A stretch of DNA of 64,000 nt, from assembly GCA_964417935.1 (NCBI GenBank), contig CAYQKF010000005.1, positions 1 to 64,000 on the forward strand, given 5' to 3'. The notes below the pieces were generated by a model. It had not been told where the DNA came from and searched no databases. It saw nothing but the letters and a program-made list of their open reading frames with translations. How positions within the stretch are numbered: the first letter of the stretch is position 1; the number at the start of each line of letters is the position of its first letter. The position numbers and the translations under genes were made by a program. Origin of the DNA: NIOZ-UU13 sp964417935 (lineage in GTDB: Bacteria > Planctomycetota > Phycisphaerae > Sedimentisphaerales > Anaerobacaceae). Positions 44,251 to 53,504 of this stretch are shown in pieces.

Positions 44251-46587
44251 ATGGCAATAACTCAAGAAAACAGAGAGTTGGCGATAGCGACCCCGTTGGG
44301 AAAGGATGTGCTTTTGATAACGAGCATGTCGGGCACCGAACAGCTTGGCCGGCCGTTCGAGTACCAATTGGAACTGGTCAGCGAAGACCCCCAGATTAAA
44401 TATACTGACATTGTGGGGCAGAACGTAACAATTCGGCTAAATCTGCCCGGAGATAAAACTCGCTATTTCAACGGTTTTGTGAGCAGATTCACGCAAACAC
44501 TATATGTAGGCGGGCTGGCAAGCTACCGGGCCACCGTGGTACCCTGGCTGTGGTTTCTGACACGAACTGCCGATTGTCGCATCTTCCAAGAAATGACGGT
44601 CCCTGATATTATTGAAAAGGTTTTTGGCGATCACGGTTTCAAGGATTTTAAGCGTTCCTTGAGCTTTGAGTACCGCACCTGGGAGTATTGCGTGCAATAC
44701 CGTGAGACTGATTTTAATTTTGTCAGCCGACTTATGGAGCAGGAGGGGATATACTACTACTTTGAGCACGAGAACGGCAAACATTTCCTCAGGTTAGCCG
44801 ATTCAGCCGGCGCACATCAACCTTATTCTGGTTACGACCAAATCAAATATCATCCTGCCGATGCGGGAGTCAGCGACAAGGAGTACATTTCTGACTGGAT
44901 TGTGAGGACCCATCTCCAGCCCGGCTTATATTCTCTGAAGGATTTCGACTTTAAGGATACACGGAAGAACCTGAATGCAAGGGCCATCGTGAAGCGTGAG
45001 CATGAGTCTTCAGAGTTTGAAATCTTCGACTATCCAGGGGAATACACCGAGGTTAAACCTGATGGAGAAGATTATGCCAGGAAACGTATCGAGGAGCTGC
45101 AGGCCCAATATGAAGTGATTACGGCGGGCTCTGACGCCCGGGGTATCTGTCCGGGTTTCAAATTTACACTTACCGACCATCCTCGGGATGACCAGAACCG
45201 GAAGTATCTGATTACTTCTGCAAACTATAACATTGATGCCGGTGAGTTCTACTCAGGTGGCGAGGGAGATGGCGGGTGTGCTTACTCATGTAGCTTTACT
45301 GCTATTGATGCCGAACAGCCGTTTCGTTCACCCCGTATCACTCCCAAGCCATCAATTCCAGGCCCGCAGACAGCAATGGTTGTGGGGCCAGAGAAGCAGG
45401 AGATTTCCACCGACAAGTACGGCCGCGTCAAAGTGAAATTCCACTGGGACCATCTTGAAGAGGCTAACGAAAACAGCTCCTGCTGGATTAGGGTCGCGCA
45501 GGTCTGGGCCGGCAAGAATTGGGGAGCGATGTATATTCCTCGTAAAGGCCAGGAAGTCATTGTTGAGTTTCTCGAGGGCGACCCCGACCGGCCGATCATA
45601 ATCGGCCGAGTCTACAACGACAAGGCGATGCCGCCCTATGTTCCTAAGACCAATCCGACTATATCCACATTAAAGTCTAACTCCAGCAAGGGCGGCGAGG
45701 GCTTCAACGAAATCCGCTTCGAGGACAAAAAGGGCGAAGAACAGATCTTTATCCACGCCGAGAAGAACCTGGATATACGCATCAAGAACGACCGCTTCGA
45801 AACGGTTATTAACAACCGCCACCTGCACGTGGAAAAGGACAAGTTCGAGCATGTTGACAATAACCGCAATGAAAAAGTCGATGCCGACCACATAGAAGAG
45901 ATTGGCAAGGACCGCCAACTAAAGATAACGGGCAAAGAAGCAAAAGAGGTCGACGGCAGTCATTCGTTTACGGTTACGGGAGATGTGATCGAAGTCTTCA
46001 AGGCCAACCACTCTGAGCAGACAACTCAGAACTATTATCTCAAGGCAATGGGCGTTGTCATCGAGGCGATGCAGGGCATCACGCTAAAGTCCGGCAGTAA
46101 CAGCGTAGTGGTTGACCAGTCAGGGGTGACGGTTTCGGGTATGAAGGTTACAATAGACGGCAAGATGACGATGATTAACTCCGGTCCCGGCTCGCCGGCC
46201 GCGGCCGGCCAAGCCGGCAGTGCCGTCGCACCGGCTGCAGTAAGTCTGGCCGAAGATGCTGATATCGCCGACCCCGGCAAGATGGCCAAGATAAAGGCCG
46301 AGCAGCAGCAGAAAAAAGCGGGCAAGTACGGCTCTACACCGGTCAAGCCTCATAAGCCCCCGACAACAGAAGAAGAAGCAGATAAAAAGAGCTGGATCGA
46401 GATTGAATTAGTAGGCGAAGACGACGAGGGTATCCCCGGCGAGAAGTACAAAATCACCCTCCCAGACGATACGGTGGCCGAGGGCACTCTCGACGAGAAG
46501 GGCTTTGCCCGCGTGGAAGGTGTCGAGAAGGGTACGTGCAAGGTCTGTTTTCCGGACCTTGATAAGGATGCGTGGGAAAAAATATAA
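44251..46587 (+). CDS. vgrG: T6SS spike protein VgrG (TssI) with C-terminal extension
   Basis: 778 residues. The gp27-like part (LLITSMSGTEQLGRPFEYQL, YCVQYRETDFNFVSRLMEQEG) leads into the gp5 OB-fold (YGRVKVKFHWD, SCWIRVAQVWAGKNWGAMYIP, GDPDRPIIIGRVYN) and the beta-prism needle (repeated 'VDNNRNEKVDADHIEEIGKD'-like strands). A linker rich in A, G and K follows, then a ~75-residue domain (SWIEIELVGEDDEGIPGEKY to DLDKDAWEKI) of the transthyretin-like type often found at VgrG ends, probably a cargo-docking module. The following LysM and 775-residue genes are likely partners. Confidence 0.95.
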   Translation: MAITQENRELAIATPLGKDVLLITSMSGTEQLGRPFEYQLELVSEDPQIKYTDIVGQNVTIRLNLPGDKTRYFNGFVSRFTQTLYVGGLASYRATVVPWLWFLTRTADCRIFQEMTVPDIIEKVFGDHGFKDFKRSLSFEYRTWEYCVQYRETDFNFVSRLMEQEGIYYYFEHENGKHFLRLADSAGAHQPYSGYDQIKYHPADAGVSDKEYISDWIVRTHLQPGLYSLKDFDFKDTRKNLNARAIVKREHESSEFEIFDYPGEYTEVKPDGEDYARKRIEELQAQYEVITAGSDARGICPGFKFTLTDHPRDDQNRKYLITSANYNIDAGEFYSGGEGDGGCAYSCSFTAIDAEQPFRSPRITPKPSIPGPQTAMVVGPEKQEISTDKYGRVKVKFHWDHLEEANENSSCWIRVAQVWAGKNWGAMYIPRKGQEVIVEFLEGDPDRPIIIGRVYNDKAMPPYVPKTNPTISTLKSNSSKGGEGFNEIRFEDKKGEEQIFIHAEKNLDIRIKNDRFETVINNRHLHVEKDKFEHVDNNRNEKVDADHIEEIGKDRQLKITGKEAKEVDGSHSFTVTGDVIEVFKANHSEQTTQNYYLKAMGVVIEAMQGITLKSGSNSVVVDQSGVTVSGMKVTIDGKMTMINSGPGSPAAAGQAGSAVAPAAVSLAEDADIADPGKMAKIKAEQQQKKAGKYGSTPVKPHKPPTTEEEADKKSWIEIELVGEDDEGIPGEKYKITLPDDTVAEGTLDEKGFARVEGVEKGTCKVCFPDLDKDAWEKI

Positions 46588-46623
46588 TCGCCGCCGGCGC
46601 CAATAAAAAGTGTGAGTGAAGCT

Positions 46624-47529
46624 ATGGCCTTAAAAAAATACACCGTCAAACAGGGCGACTGCATCACCAGTATCGCCTTTAATAAAGGATTCTACGAAAA
46701 GACCATCTGGGATCACCCCGACAATGCCAAACTGAAAAACGATCGAAAGGATATGAATATCCTCCAGCCCGGCGATAAAGTTGTCATCCCCGATAAAACC
46801 CAAAAGGAAGTATCATGCGCTCTCGAAAAACGACACCGCTTTAAACGGAAAGGCGTTCCAGCTAAATTCAGACTTCAGATTTTGGATAACAAGGGAAAAC
46901 CACGGGCACAAATGCCCTACGAGTTCAACATCGAAGGACAGATGATTCGCGACCATACCGACGGCGACGGTGTCATCGAAATCTTCATTCCTAACAATAT
47001 TACCGAGGGAAAACTCCGACTCGATAATGAAAAACAGATCTTACACATCAAATTCGGACATCTCCAACCGGAGGATCAGAAAAAAGGTAGCGCCACGCCT
47101 GATTCCAATCAAACATCCTCGACCACCTTGCCCATTCCCCAGGATCGTATTGGCATTCGACAAAGGCTCTACAATCTCGGCTTCCTCGCCGATATAGAGG
47201 AGTCCGACCCGGCTCTGCTTACCATCGCCTTGGAGGACTTCCAGGATCGTATCGGCCTCAAAGCAACAGGTAAGTTGGACGAGGAAACCATCGAAAAGCT
47301 TAAGGACATGCACGATATTCGCCAGCCTCTGCCAGATTACGACCCCACTGGGCCCGTGCCAAACACCGAGGGGATCGACGAACAGCCCTATCCCGATAAG
47401 CCTGGCTCCCCTCAGGTCATCACCCCGGTCGATCCCATGGCGCCCCCGCCAGAACCACCCTTAGAAACAAAAGGGCCGCCCAAAAAAGCGGGCCCGGATG
47501 CCTTCATAGAGGAAGACCTGGGATATTAA
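46624..47529 (+). CDS. LysM and peptidoglycan-binding-domain protein, VgrG-linked
   Basis: 301 residues from the ATG at 46624; a GTG four codons upstream is in frame. The N-terminal LysM-like module (YTVKQGDCITSIAFNKGFY to LQPGDKVVIPD) binds glycan or serves as adaptor. A middle beta-rich segment (RHRFKRKGVPAKFRLQILD, repeated glycine/aspartate loops) resembles the VgrG C-terminal extension. A PG_binding_1 domain (IRQRLYNLGFL to IGLKATGKLDEETIEKL, about residues 185-240) and a proline-rich tail follow. There is no signal peptide. Such proteins commonly link VgrG to effectors. Confidence 0.8.
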   Translation: MALKKYTVKQGDCITSIAFNKGFYEKTIWDHPDNAKLKNDRKDMNILQPGDKVVIPDKTQKEVSCALEKRHRFKRKGVPAKFRLQILDNKGKPRAQMPYEFNIEGQMIRDHTDGDGVIEIFIPNNITEGKLRLDNEKQILHIKFGHLQPEDQKKGSATPDSNQTSSTTLPIPQDRIGIRQRLYNLGFLADIEESDPALLTIALEDFQDRIGLKATGKLDEETIEKLKDMHDIRQPLPDYDPTGPVPNTEGIDEQPYPDKPGSPQVITPVDPMAPPPEPPLETKGPPKKAGPDAFIEEDLGY

Positions 47530-47603
47530 TATGAAACGCTTACATCATAAACCATTATCCTATAAAGGCCTACAATCGGATTTCTTGGCCCGGAGTTGAT
47601 ACT

Positions 47604-49931
47604 ATGCCTGATTGTCACCAGTGTGGAGAGAATTTGGAAGGTCATGGACACCGTACCGGAAAGTGCTCGATCTGCTACACCGATCACGTGACCCTGTGCC
47701 CAACTTGTGCCATGTGGGATTGGGGGCCCCTTAATACCGACCACGATGCGGTTGCTGAGCTAATCCCGCCAGCGGTCGTTGTCCCTGCCCCCCGGCAGCA
47801 GCAGAATAAATTAAAGAAAATCCTGGCAAAATTTTCCCGGTCGACACCTCCTTGTAAGACCTTTCTAGGCCGTATGGCCAAAGTGAGCAAATACATCAAA
47901 CGTCAGTTGGGAACAAAAAAGGCGACCCTTTACGGACAAAGATTCTCGGATTACGCCTGCCATGTCTTTGGCGAATTCGATAGGTTATATCCGACTTGCA
48001 AGTACGACAAAACCGCCCTCCAGATCATCATTTTCATGTATCATAGCGCCCAGGAAAGAATCCAATGCCGAACGCGAGGCGATTCGGCCTCAACTGTCCG
48101 CGCCGACGTCGAGTACCTCAAACGGTGGCAAATCCGCCAGGTCGCCGCTAAGTTGCTCTTCCACCAGTGGAATAAAATCCATGATGTTTTTGGAGAAAAT
48201 ACCGGCGCAGAACTTTTCCTTAGCCACCCTTACCTGGAAGCCCTCGCCTACAACGACATCGAGTTTTTTCTCAAGGGATTCAAATCACCCACTCTTTTTG
48301 CTATTGATCTTCTTGATCTCGCCAACAACAGTGCAGTCCTAGCCCGTGAAATCCTTGAGATTTCCCTCATCGCTTATCACGTCCGCGTCGGTGCCAGAAC
48401 GCAAAACCAGTGGGGAGCCCATTGGTCAAACGGGGGTACTGCCACGAGTTTTCGACCGAATGAAGCACTCAGCTTGGTTTCGACCGATCACTTCGAGAAA
48501 CTGTTTGGTGACGACGTTCAGCAGGCAGGCGACCTCTCCGACATTACCAAACAGAAGATCAACCAGGTCTGGGCCGTCCTGGAAAACGAAAACCCGAGAA
48601 ATCAACTTCCGGACCATCCCCGGTTCCCTGACGACGATGTAGAAGACAATGACCTTCTCTCTGACGTGGAGAAGAATTACCTCCAGTACCTGCCCACCTT
48701 TGACCACAAACGGAATCAGCCGGACCTTCGCACTCCTTGCGAAACCGTTATACGCAATCGCGTGGTTACGAAGTTGCATAGTTTGATTCACGGACAAGAC
48801 CCACCTGCCCGGCCGGACGATTTAGGACCTGAACCGGCGCCGCCCCATGGGGAGCCCGCCGAACCGGAAAACAAACCCGCTGACGACTGGTCCGCCCTTC
48901 AGGCCGGCCAGTTTATCGACCAGACGATTACCCGTATGTGGAATGAATTCGCTGTTGATTTGGCCTTCGATACCCCTGTCGCAAAAATCATCCTTCAAAA
49001 AATAAAAAACAATGACCCCAACGATCCTTTTGAACCAAAAGGATGGTTTCCCCTCAAAACCGTCAATGTCTCTTGGAAAGATGTTTTTCCCGAAGACGGT
49101 TTCGATCAGGCCGACACCTTTCAGACCATCCGCCAGCACTATGCGCCGACCGAGGGGACCAGCCCCCGCCCCGCCCACTACATGGACTGGCGCAACCACA
49201 AAGACCACTGGCTTTATGACTGCTTCAATATCCAACCGACCCGTCGGCCTGTCTTCACCTCTCTTGCTGTCCATCCCATCCTGCCCGAGCCCAATACTAA
49301 CTACGGCGGCAACGTCCTGTTATTCCGACGAAACACCATCCGGCACCGTACGGTATTCACCTTTGGCGATAAACAGCAGCCCCGCCGCAGTATGCTCCTG
49401 GTCTTGGACACGATCCTCTTCGGCAGAAAAAAGAAAGATGGCGACGACGGCCAGGCCCCGGGAGAGAGATTGAAGGTTGTTGAGAAAATCCTCCGCCGAT
49501 CCTGCTTCCTCAGCGGGACCGTCCACGCCAACATTGTAAATAATCTTCCCGAGCAATGGCGACGATCATGCACCGGCATCAAAGTCGGGTACCCCCTCCC
49601 AGACTTGCTCATCGAATGTCACATCTTTGGCGGTGTGGATATGGCCCGCGATGTTATGGCGATTGCTGGACGTTTTTGCCACGACCCGGCCACTAACGAC
49701 CCCCGCGCCCCTTTCTTTTCGCCCAAACTGCATCTGCCTCGTTCGAAAATCGCTGAATACCGCAATGACATTACTACCTTCGACCCCTATATGCAGTTGC
49801 TCGATTATGACCCCTGGATATCGAATCCCATGTATCGAAAGCCGCCCAACTTCCCGGCGCCCGTACGCCCCAAATGGTGCCTTAAAATCATTCACTCCGA
49901 CCGGGCCGAAGACCTGGAGGATCTCGAATAA
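47604..49931 (+). CDS. 775-residue protein of unknown function, probable T6SS cargo effector
   Basis: The N-terminus has six cysteines in three CxxC pairs (Cys4/7, 21/24, 32/35), i.e. one or more zinc-binding knuckles. A largely helical middle region follows, a proline-rich linker lies near residues 395-425, and the C-terminal ~200 residues contain VLLFRRNTIRHRTVFTFGDK, RRSMLLVLDTILFG, and SGTVHANIV. The R...TFG... arrangement faintly recalls DUF3626/ADP-ribosyltransferase-type toxins, but I cannot show this. There is no signal peptide. Its place between the VgrG/LysM genes and the PAAR gene is the standard position for a spike-delivered effector. Confidence 0.55.
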   Translation: MPDCHQCGENLEGHGHRTGKCSICYTDHVTLCPTCAMWDWGPLNTDHDAVAELIPPAVVVPAPRQQQNKLKKILAKFSRSTPPCKTFLGRMAKVSKYIKRQLGTKKATLYGQRFSDYACHVFGEFDRLYPTCKYDKTALQIIIFMYHSAQERIQCRTRGDSASTVRADVEYLKRWQIRQVAAKLLFHQWNKIHDVFGENTGAELFLSHPYLEALAYNDIEFFLKGFKSPTLFAIDLLDLANNSAVLAREILEISLIAYHVRVGARTQNQWGAHWSNGGTATSFRPNEALSLVSTDHFEKLFGDDVQQAGDLSDITKQKINQVWAVLENENPRNQLPDHPRFPDDDVEDNDLLSDVEKNYLQYLPTFDHKRNQPDLRTPCETVIRNRVVTKLHSLIHGQDPPARPDDLGPEPAPPHGEPAEPENKPADDWSALQAGQFIDQTITRMWNEFAVDLAFDTPVAKIILQKIKNNDPNDPFEPKGWFPLKTVNVSWKDVFPEDGFDQADTFQTIRQHYAPTEGTSPRPAHYMDWRNHKDHWLYDCFNIQPTRRPVFTSLAVHPILPEPNTNYGGNVLLFRRNTIRHRTVFTFGDKQQPRRSMLLVLDTILFGRKKKDGDDGQAPGERLKVVEKILRRSCFLSGTVHANIVNNLPEQWRRSCTGIKVGYPLPDLLIECHIFGGVDMARDVMAIAGRFCHDPATNDPRAPFFSPKLHLPRSKIAEYRNDITTFDPYMQLLDYDPWISNPMYRKPPNFPAPVRPKWCLKIIHSDRAEDLEDLE

Positions 49932-49952
49932 GAAAACCACCCGGAGGATAGA

Positions 49953-50018
49953 GTGGATAACAATATATCATCGAAAAATGCAAACTGGAGCGCCTGGAAA
50001 TTAAAGCAAGTGATATAA
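49953..50018 (+). CDS. Possible 21-codon ORF coupled to the next ORF
   Basis: GGAGG precedes a GTG at 49953, opening a 21-codon frame whose TAA overlaps the ATG at 50018 (TAATG). Its sequence (SKNANWSAWKLKQVI) reads like the start of a pentapeptide-repeat protein continued in the next frame, so a one-base frameshift joining the two is an alternative explanation. Confidence 0.35.
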   Translation: MDNNISSKNANWSAWKLKQVI

Positions 50019-50242
50019 TGGGCAAAAATACTATTCAGGGCGTGACTATGGGAACATGCCGGTTCTCAAAATCCGGTCTAAACGGTCTCTTAATTGCCCG
50101 GTCAACTTTTACCAGGCTTTTGCAATTGGATAACGTGTATTTCAACGGTTTGCAGCTTAAAGGAGTTAAATATTCAAAAGATTTAGCACGGCAGGCACAG
50201 GGTGTTCAGTATGAAAGCTCTGATCAATTTAGTCTATCATAA
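50018..50242 (+). CDS. Small pentapeptide-like protein, possible immunity protein
   Basis: 74 residues with irregular pentapeptide-like strands (FSKSGLNGLLIARSTF, LQLDNVYFNGLQLKGV). It has no good ribosome-binding site of its own but its ATG overlaps the stop of the 21-codon frame upstream. Sitting directly after the putative effector and before PAAR, it is the best candidate for the cognate immunity protein, possibly in a frameshifted form. Pentapeptide proteins do serve as T6SS partners elsewhere. Confidence 0.4.
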   Translation: MGKNTIQGVTMGTCRFSKSGLNGLLIARSTFTRLLQLDNVYFNGLQLKGVKYSKDLARQAQGVQYESSDQFSLS

Positions 50243-50342
50243 GAATTTTAATAAAAGAAATTTTATATAACAGTTTATGTTGCTTTTGAATTATATTCCC
50301 GATAGGGTATGGACTTAATGTAATAAATTAAGGAAATTGATT

Positions 50343-50633
50343 ATGCCCCCGGCAGCACGATTAACCGATATGCATGCGTGTCCGATGTTCGACGGCCCCA
50401 AGCCGCACGGCGGCGGCCCCATAACCGGTCCCGGTTGTCCGACCGTCCTGATCGGCAATATGCCCGCCGCCCGCATGGGAGATATGGCCCAATGTGCCGG
50501 CCCTCCGGATTCGATTGTCAAAGGCTCGGCAACCGTCATGATCGGCGGTCAGCCCGCCGCCCGCATGGGTGACAATTGCGCCCACGGTGGTTCTATTGTA
50601 GCCGGCTTCCCCACCGTCATGATCGGAGGATGA
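50343..50633 (+). CDS. T6SS spike-tip PAAR protein
   Basis: 96 residues from the ATG at 50343, which has AAGGA upstream. The PAAR repeat pattern is clear: MPPAARLTD, NMPAARMGD, GQPAARMGD, with His/Cys residues for the zinc at the tip. It forms the conical point on the VgrG trimer. There is no toxin extension, so cargo must be carried by separate proteins. Confidence 0.95.
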   Translation: MPPAARLTDMHACPMFDGPKPHGGGPITGPGCPTVLIGNMPAARMGDMAQCAGPPDSIVKGSATVMIGGQPAARMGDNCAHGGSIVAGFPTVMIGG

Positions 50634-50889
50634 TATCGGTCGAAAAGATGGGATGTGGAGTCCTTGGACGAAAGGGTGAAAGATTCTTTCGATATGGATT
50701 GTCTTTTGCTTCTTACCCTCTAAATGCTACATCTAAAAATCACTTTTGCAATATCGAATTCCACTTGACAGCGGGATATTAATCGGTAGAATTCTCGAAC
50801 ACCCTTTAAAAAAGATACTTGCAGCTATATGGGTGCGTGGTTTATTATGTAGAAAATATAGAATTGATTGTTATTAAGACGAGTTGCCT

Positions 50890-52854
50890 GTGTCGTTTTC
50901 TAACCAAAACAACGGTCTTGCAATGTTACCGAAGGATTATGTTGCTATACCCATTGCCGAAGACCAGAAAGCTGCGGCGCTAAAGATTTGCGTTCTGGTA
51001 AGGCCCAAGCCTGACCCTGTAGGTGGTCACCTTGTCGTGCTTCGTGATACGATCGACGCTAAAGTATTTTTAGGATGCATCGTTGACGTTTCCAGCCAGG
51101 TATTGGAATGGCTGGAACTTTGGATTCAGAATAGCGAAACCCTCATTAACACAGCATCGGCGGCTTGCCAATCACTTTCAAACGCCATGCTGGATAATCG
51201 CTGGCGTCAACAATCTCAGGCGTTTGAACATCTCGAAGGAGCCGCAATAGTAAAAACCGGCTGGGAGTCTGAACACCCGCTGCCGACATTTCTGGATATC
51301 TCTGCACGTTCACCGGTCCATCCGATAGACCCCAACTCTGGGACACACTGGAAGCTGTGCTTGGATGAAGGTCTGCTCCAGCAAAAGAATTTGCCAGGCT
51401 ATGCCAGCTCGTTGCATCGTTACTTGTATGTACCAGCATTAGGCGAAGAGTCACAACTCGTGCCCGTTACCTCTGGAGCACCAACGAACATTTCCACAAA
51501 ACCGCTGTCCGAGATTTGTGGTGACTCCACTCATATCATCTCGTTGAATCCGGGAGCTGGGTTGATGCTGGTAAAAAAGCATGTCCCAATTGGGCTGGAA
51601 GTTTTTACTGACATTCTCAGTGGCGCTGCGTGGGACGGACTAAAACATGGAAGGTCCGTACTCGACCTCGGTGAGCAGCTCAACGCATTGAGGAAGGATG
51701 AAGCTGTTTTGACCGCCGATGGTCGCCTTTTCCTGGAATCCCACGGTCAATGTGGCCGACTGGTTGAAACATTCCACTTAAAGCTTCGATTACTTGCCGA
51801 TATTGTATCGTCGGTGCATTCTATGGTCTGTCATATTCAAAGACCGCTTCTCAATATTTGTCCAGACAACTGGCAAGTTAAGCTTGGAGAACCAGGACGT
51901 GGATTGCCTTTTTTATGGACAGCCAGGGCCGTGCTCAGCGACCCGGGTGATACGATTCCGTTGGCCATAGAAAGGAGCGACCTACAATACTATTTATCCG
52001 CAGTTGAAGGCCGAACATCGATATACCGTCCGCTGGTTACCTCTCTACCGACAAAAGGGCGGGCATCTATTCGCATACGCCAGGTCTTACCCGACACCAG
52101 TGATACAACATCTATTGAGGGTACGTTTACAACCCAGGAACGCATCGAGATGGCGAGAAACGATCTTGTCTGGTTTAGACTTAATCTTGCTTGTGGCGAG
52201 GTCAATCTTTACGCTCATCTCGAATCAGATTCGGCAATGGCGCCTGGCGAATGGCGATTTCGAACAGTAGCTCAGAATATGGATGATGCCAAGGTCTCGG
52301 ATTTGCGCGCTGCTGAAGGAGTACCAATACCTGAGGTGACGTTTGAGGTTATACCACTTTTGAGCAGCCCCTGTGACCTATACTCCTTAGCTGTTATAGC
52401 TGTAAGGATTCTTCTTGTTGATAACACCAACAGTCTGCCTGTGGTCCTTGATGAAACATTAAGTCTGCCTCGCCAAATTGAAGCAGATTATGATGAATCG
52501 ACAAGCTTGGAGATGCGTATAAGTGATAGATTCAATAAGGATAGCCGATGGCTTGAGTCGCTGGGACCCCACCATTTAACCTTCGATAAGATAACATCTG
52601 ACGAGGCTTTTAGTCTCATCCCTTCTGAACTGTGGTGGACAACACTGGCCATAATCTTGCGAATGTTCCCTGGATTAGGTCCCGACACCGAGTGCAAGGA
52701 TTACGGCGATGCTCAACAAGGAGGTCTTCACAAGGTTTTTGAACGAACTATCACTGATTTGGACAACCTGATATTAAGAACCCGTAGCCTGATAGTCGCA
52801 GACTGGAAATCTAATCAGGAAATCGCCGGTGTGCTCCAAAAGTACCTCACATAG
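50890..52854 (+). CDS. Kinase-like (probably pseudokinase) T6SS-arm protein
   Basis: 654 residues from GTG at 50890; a TTG two codons upstream is also possible. No close family is recognised. A region near residues 300-345 (MVCHIQRPLLNICPDNWQVKLG, split over two strands, then LPFLWTARAVL) has the shape of a kinase catalytic loop but lacks the HxD aspartate. Further on, SPCDLYSLAVIAVRILLV looks like the kinase 'S..DLYSLGVLLYEL' helix. I infer a degenerate kinase fold in which the catalytic residues are lost. There is no membrane segment. It lies between PAAR and the lipoprotein gene and near a second kinase-like gene, suggesting regulation or assembly of the T6SS. Confidence 0.5.
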   Translation: MSFSNQNNGLAMLPKDYVAIPIAEDQKAAALKICVLVRPKPDPVGGHLVVLRDTIDAKVFLGCIVDVSSQVLEWLELWIQNSETLINTASAACQSLSNAMLDNRWRQQSQAFEHLEGAAIVKTGWESEHPLPTFLDISARSPVHPIDPNSGTHWKLCLDEGLLQQKNLPGYASSLHRYLYVPALGEESQLVPVTSGAPTNISTKPLSEICGDSTHIISLNPGAGLMLVKKHVPIGLEVFTDILSGAAWDGLKHGRSVLDLGEQLNALRKDEAVLTADGRLFLESHGQCGRLVETFHLKLRLLADIVSSVHSMVCHIQRPLLNICPDNWQVKLGEPGRGLPFLWTARAVLSDPGDTIPLAIERSDLQYYLSAVEGRTSIYRPLVTSLPTKGRASIRIRQVLPDTSDTTSIEGTFTTQERIEMARNDLVWFRLNLACGEVNLYAHLESDSAMAPGEWRFRTVAQNMDDAKVSDLRAAEGVPIPEVTFEVIPLLSSPCDLYSLAVIAVRILLVDNTNSLPVVLDETLSLPRQIEADYDESTSLEMRISDRFNKDSRWLESLGPHHLTFDKITSDEAFSLIPSELWWTTLAIILRMFPGLGPDTECKDYGDAQQGGLHKVFERTITDLDNLILRTRSLIVADWKSNQEIAGVLQKYLT

Positions 52855-52950
52855 ATAAGCATTCACAGCGGGAGATAAATAACCTAAGTAGTGCTGTCGA
52901 ACTAAGGAAATGTTGGACAAATAGTGGTAAGAAATGATAAGGAGCTTACT

Positions 52951-53454
52951 ATGAAAACAGGATTATTGAAAGGTCAAGTGTGTGGATTGCTTTTGGTTGG
53001 CCTGCTGGCGGGAGGATGCTCTCGGCAAGTTGTTAACGTAATAGCAGCCGATGACATTTGTAAAAAATCCATAGAGGTTCATCTGGTAGGAGTCAACAGG
53101 TACGAGAAGGATACTTGGGAAACGATGTCAATGACCGAATACTGGACACCACCCGAAAACGAACTGAGAAAAAGTGCTAAAGCCTATACACATGTGATTA
53201 AATTCGGACAAGGGCCCTGTGAAATAGCCCTCGCCAAAAAAGATCCCATTCAGGGTGTGTGGAAAAGCAGGAAAGCCGAGTACTTGTTTGTTTTGGCGGA
53301 CCTGCGCGGCATATTTTCCGATCTTCCTGGTAACGCCGATGCAAGGCGTCTGATGTTGCCTGCTGTAGGTTCAGAAGATTGGGGATTGCGTCCAAAAACG
53401 ATCAATATCAGGATTGAAGGCGGCAATATTGTTCCTTTGACCATTCCGAAATAA
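52951..53454 (+). CDS. Lipoprotein, candidate TssJ
   Basis: 167 residues from the ATG at 52951, with AGGAG upstream. The signal peptide ends in a lipobox (LLVGLLAGGC), so it is an envelope lipoprotein. The mature part begins with a beta-rich section (SIEVHLVGVNRY, AYTHVIKFG, YLFVLADLRGIF) and ends TINIRIEGGNIVPLTI. Every other T6SS core gene is present, and this is the only lipoprotein gene in the cluster, so it most likely fills the TssJ role of anchoring TssM at the outer membrane. Direct similarity to TssJ is weak. Confidence 0.6.
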   Translation: MKTGLLKGQVCGLLLVGLLAGGCSRQVVNVIAADDICKKSIEVHLVGVNRYEKDTWETMSMTEYWTPPENELRKSAKAYTHVIKFGQGPCEIALAKKDPIQGVWKSRKAEYLFVLADLRGIFSDLPGNADARRLMLPAVGSEDWGLRPKTINIRIEGGNIVPLTIPK

Positions 53455-53504
53455 AGAGGTGGTTACAATTTGGTCCCATTTCGGTTTAGAAAGGTAAGGG
53501 ATGA

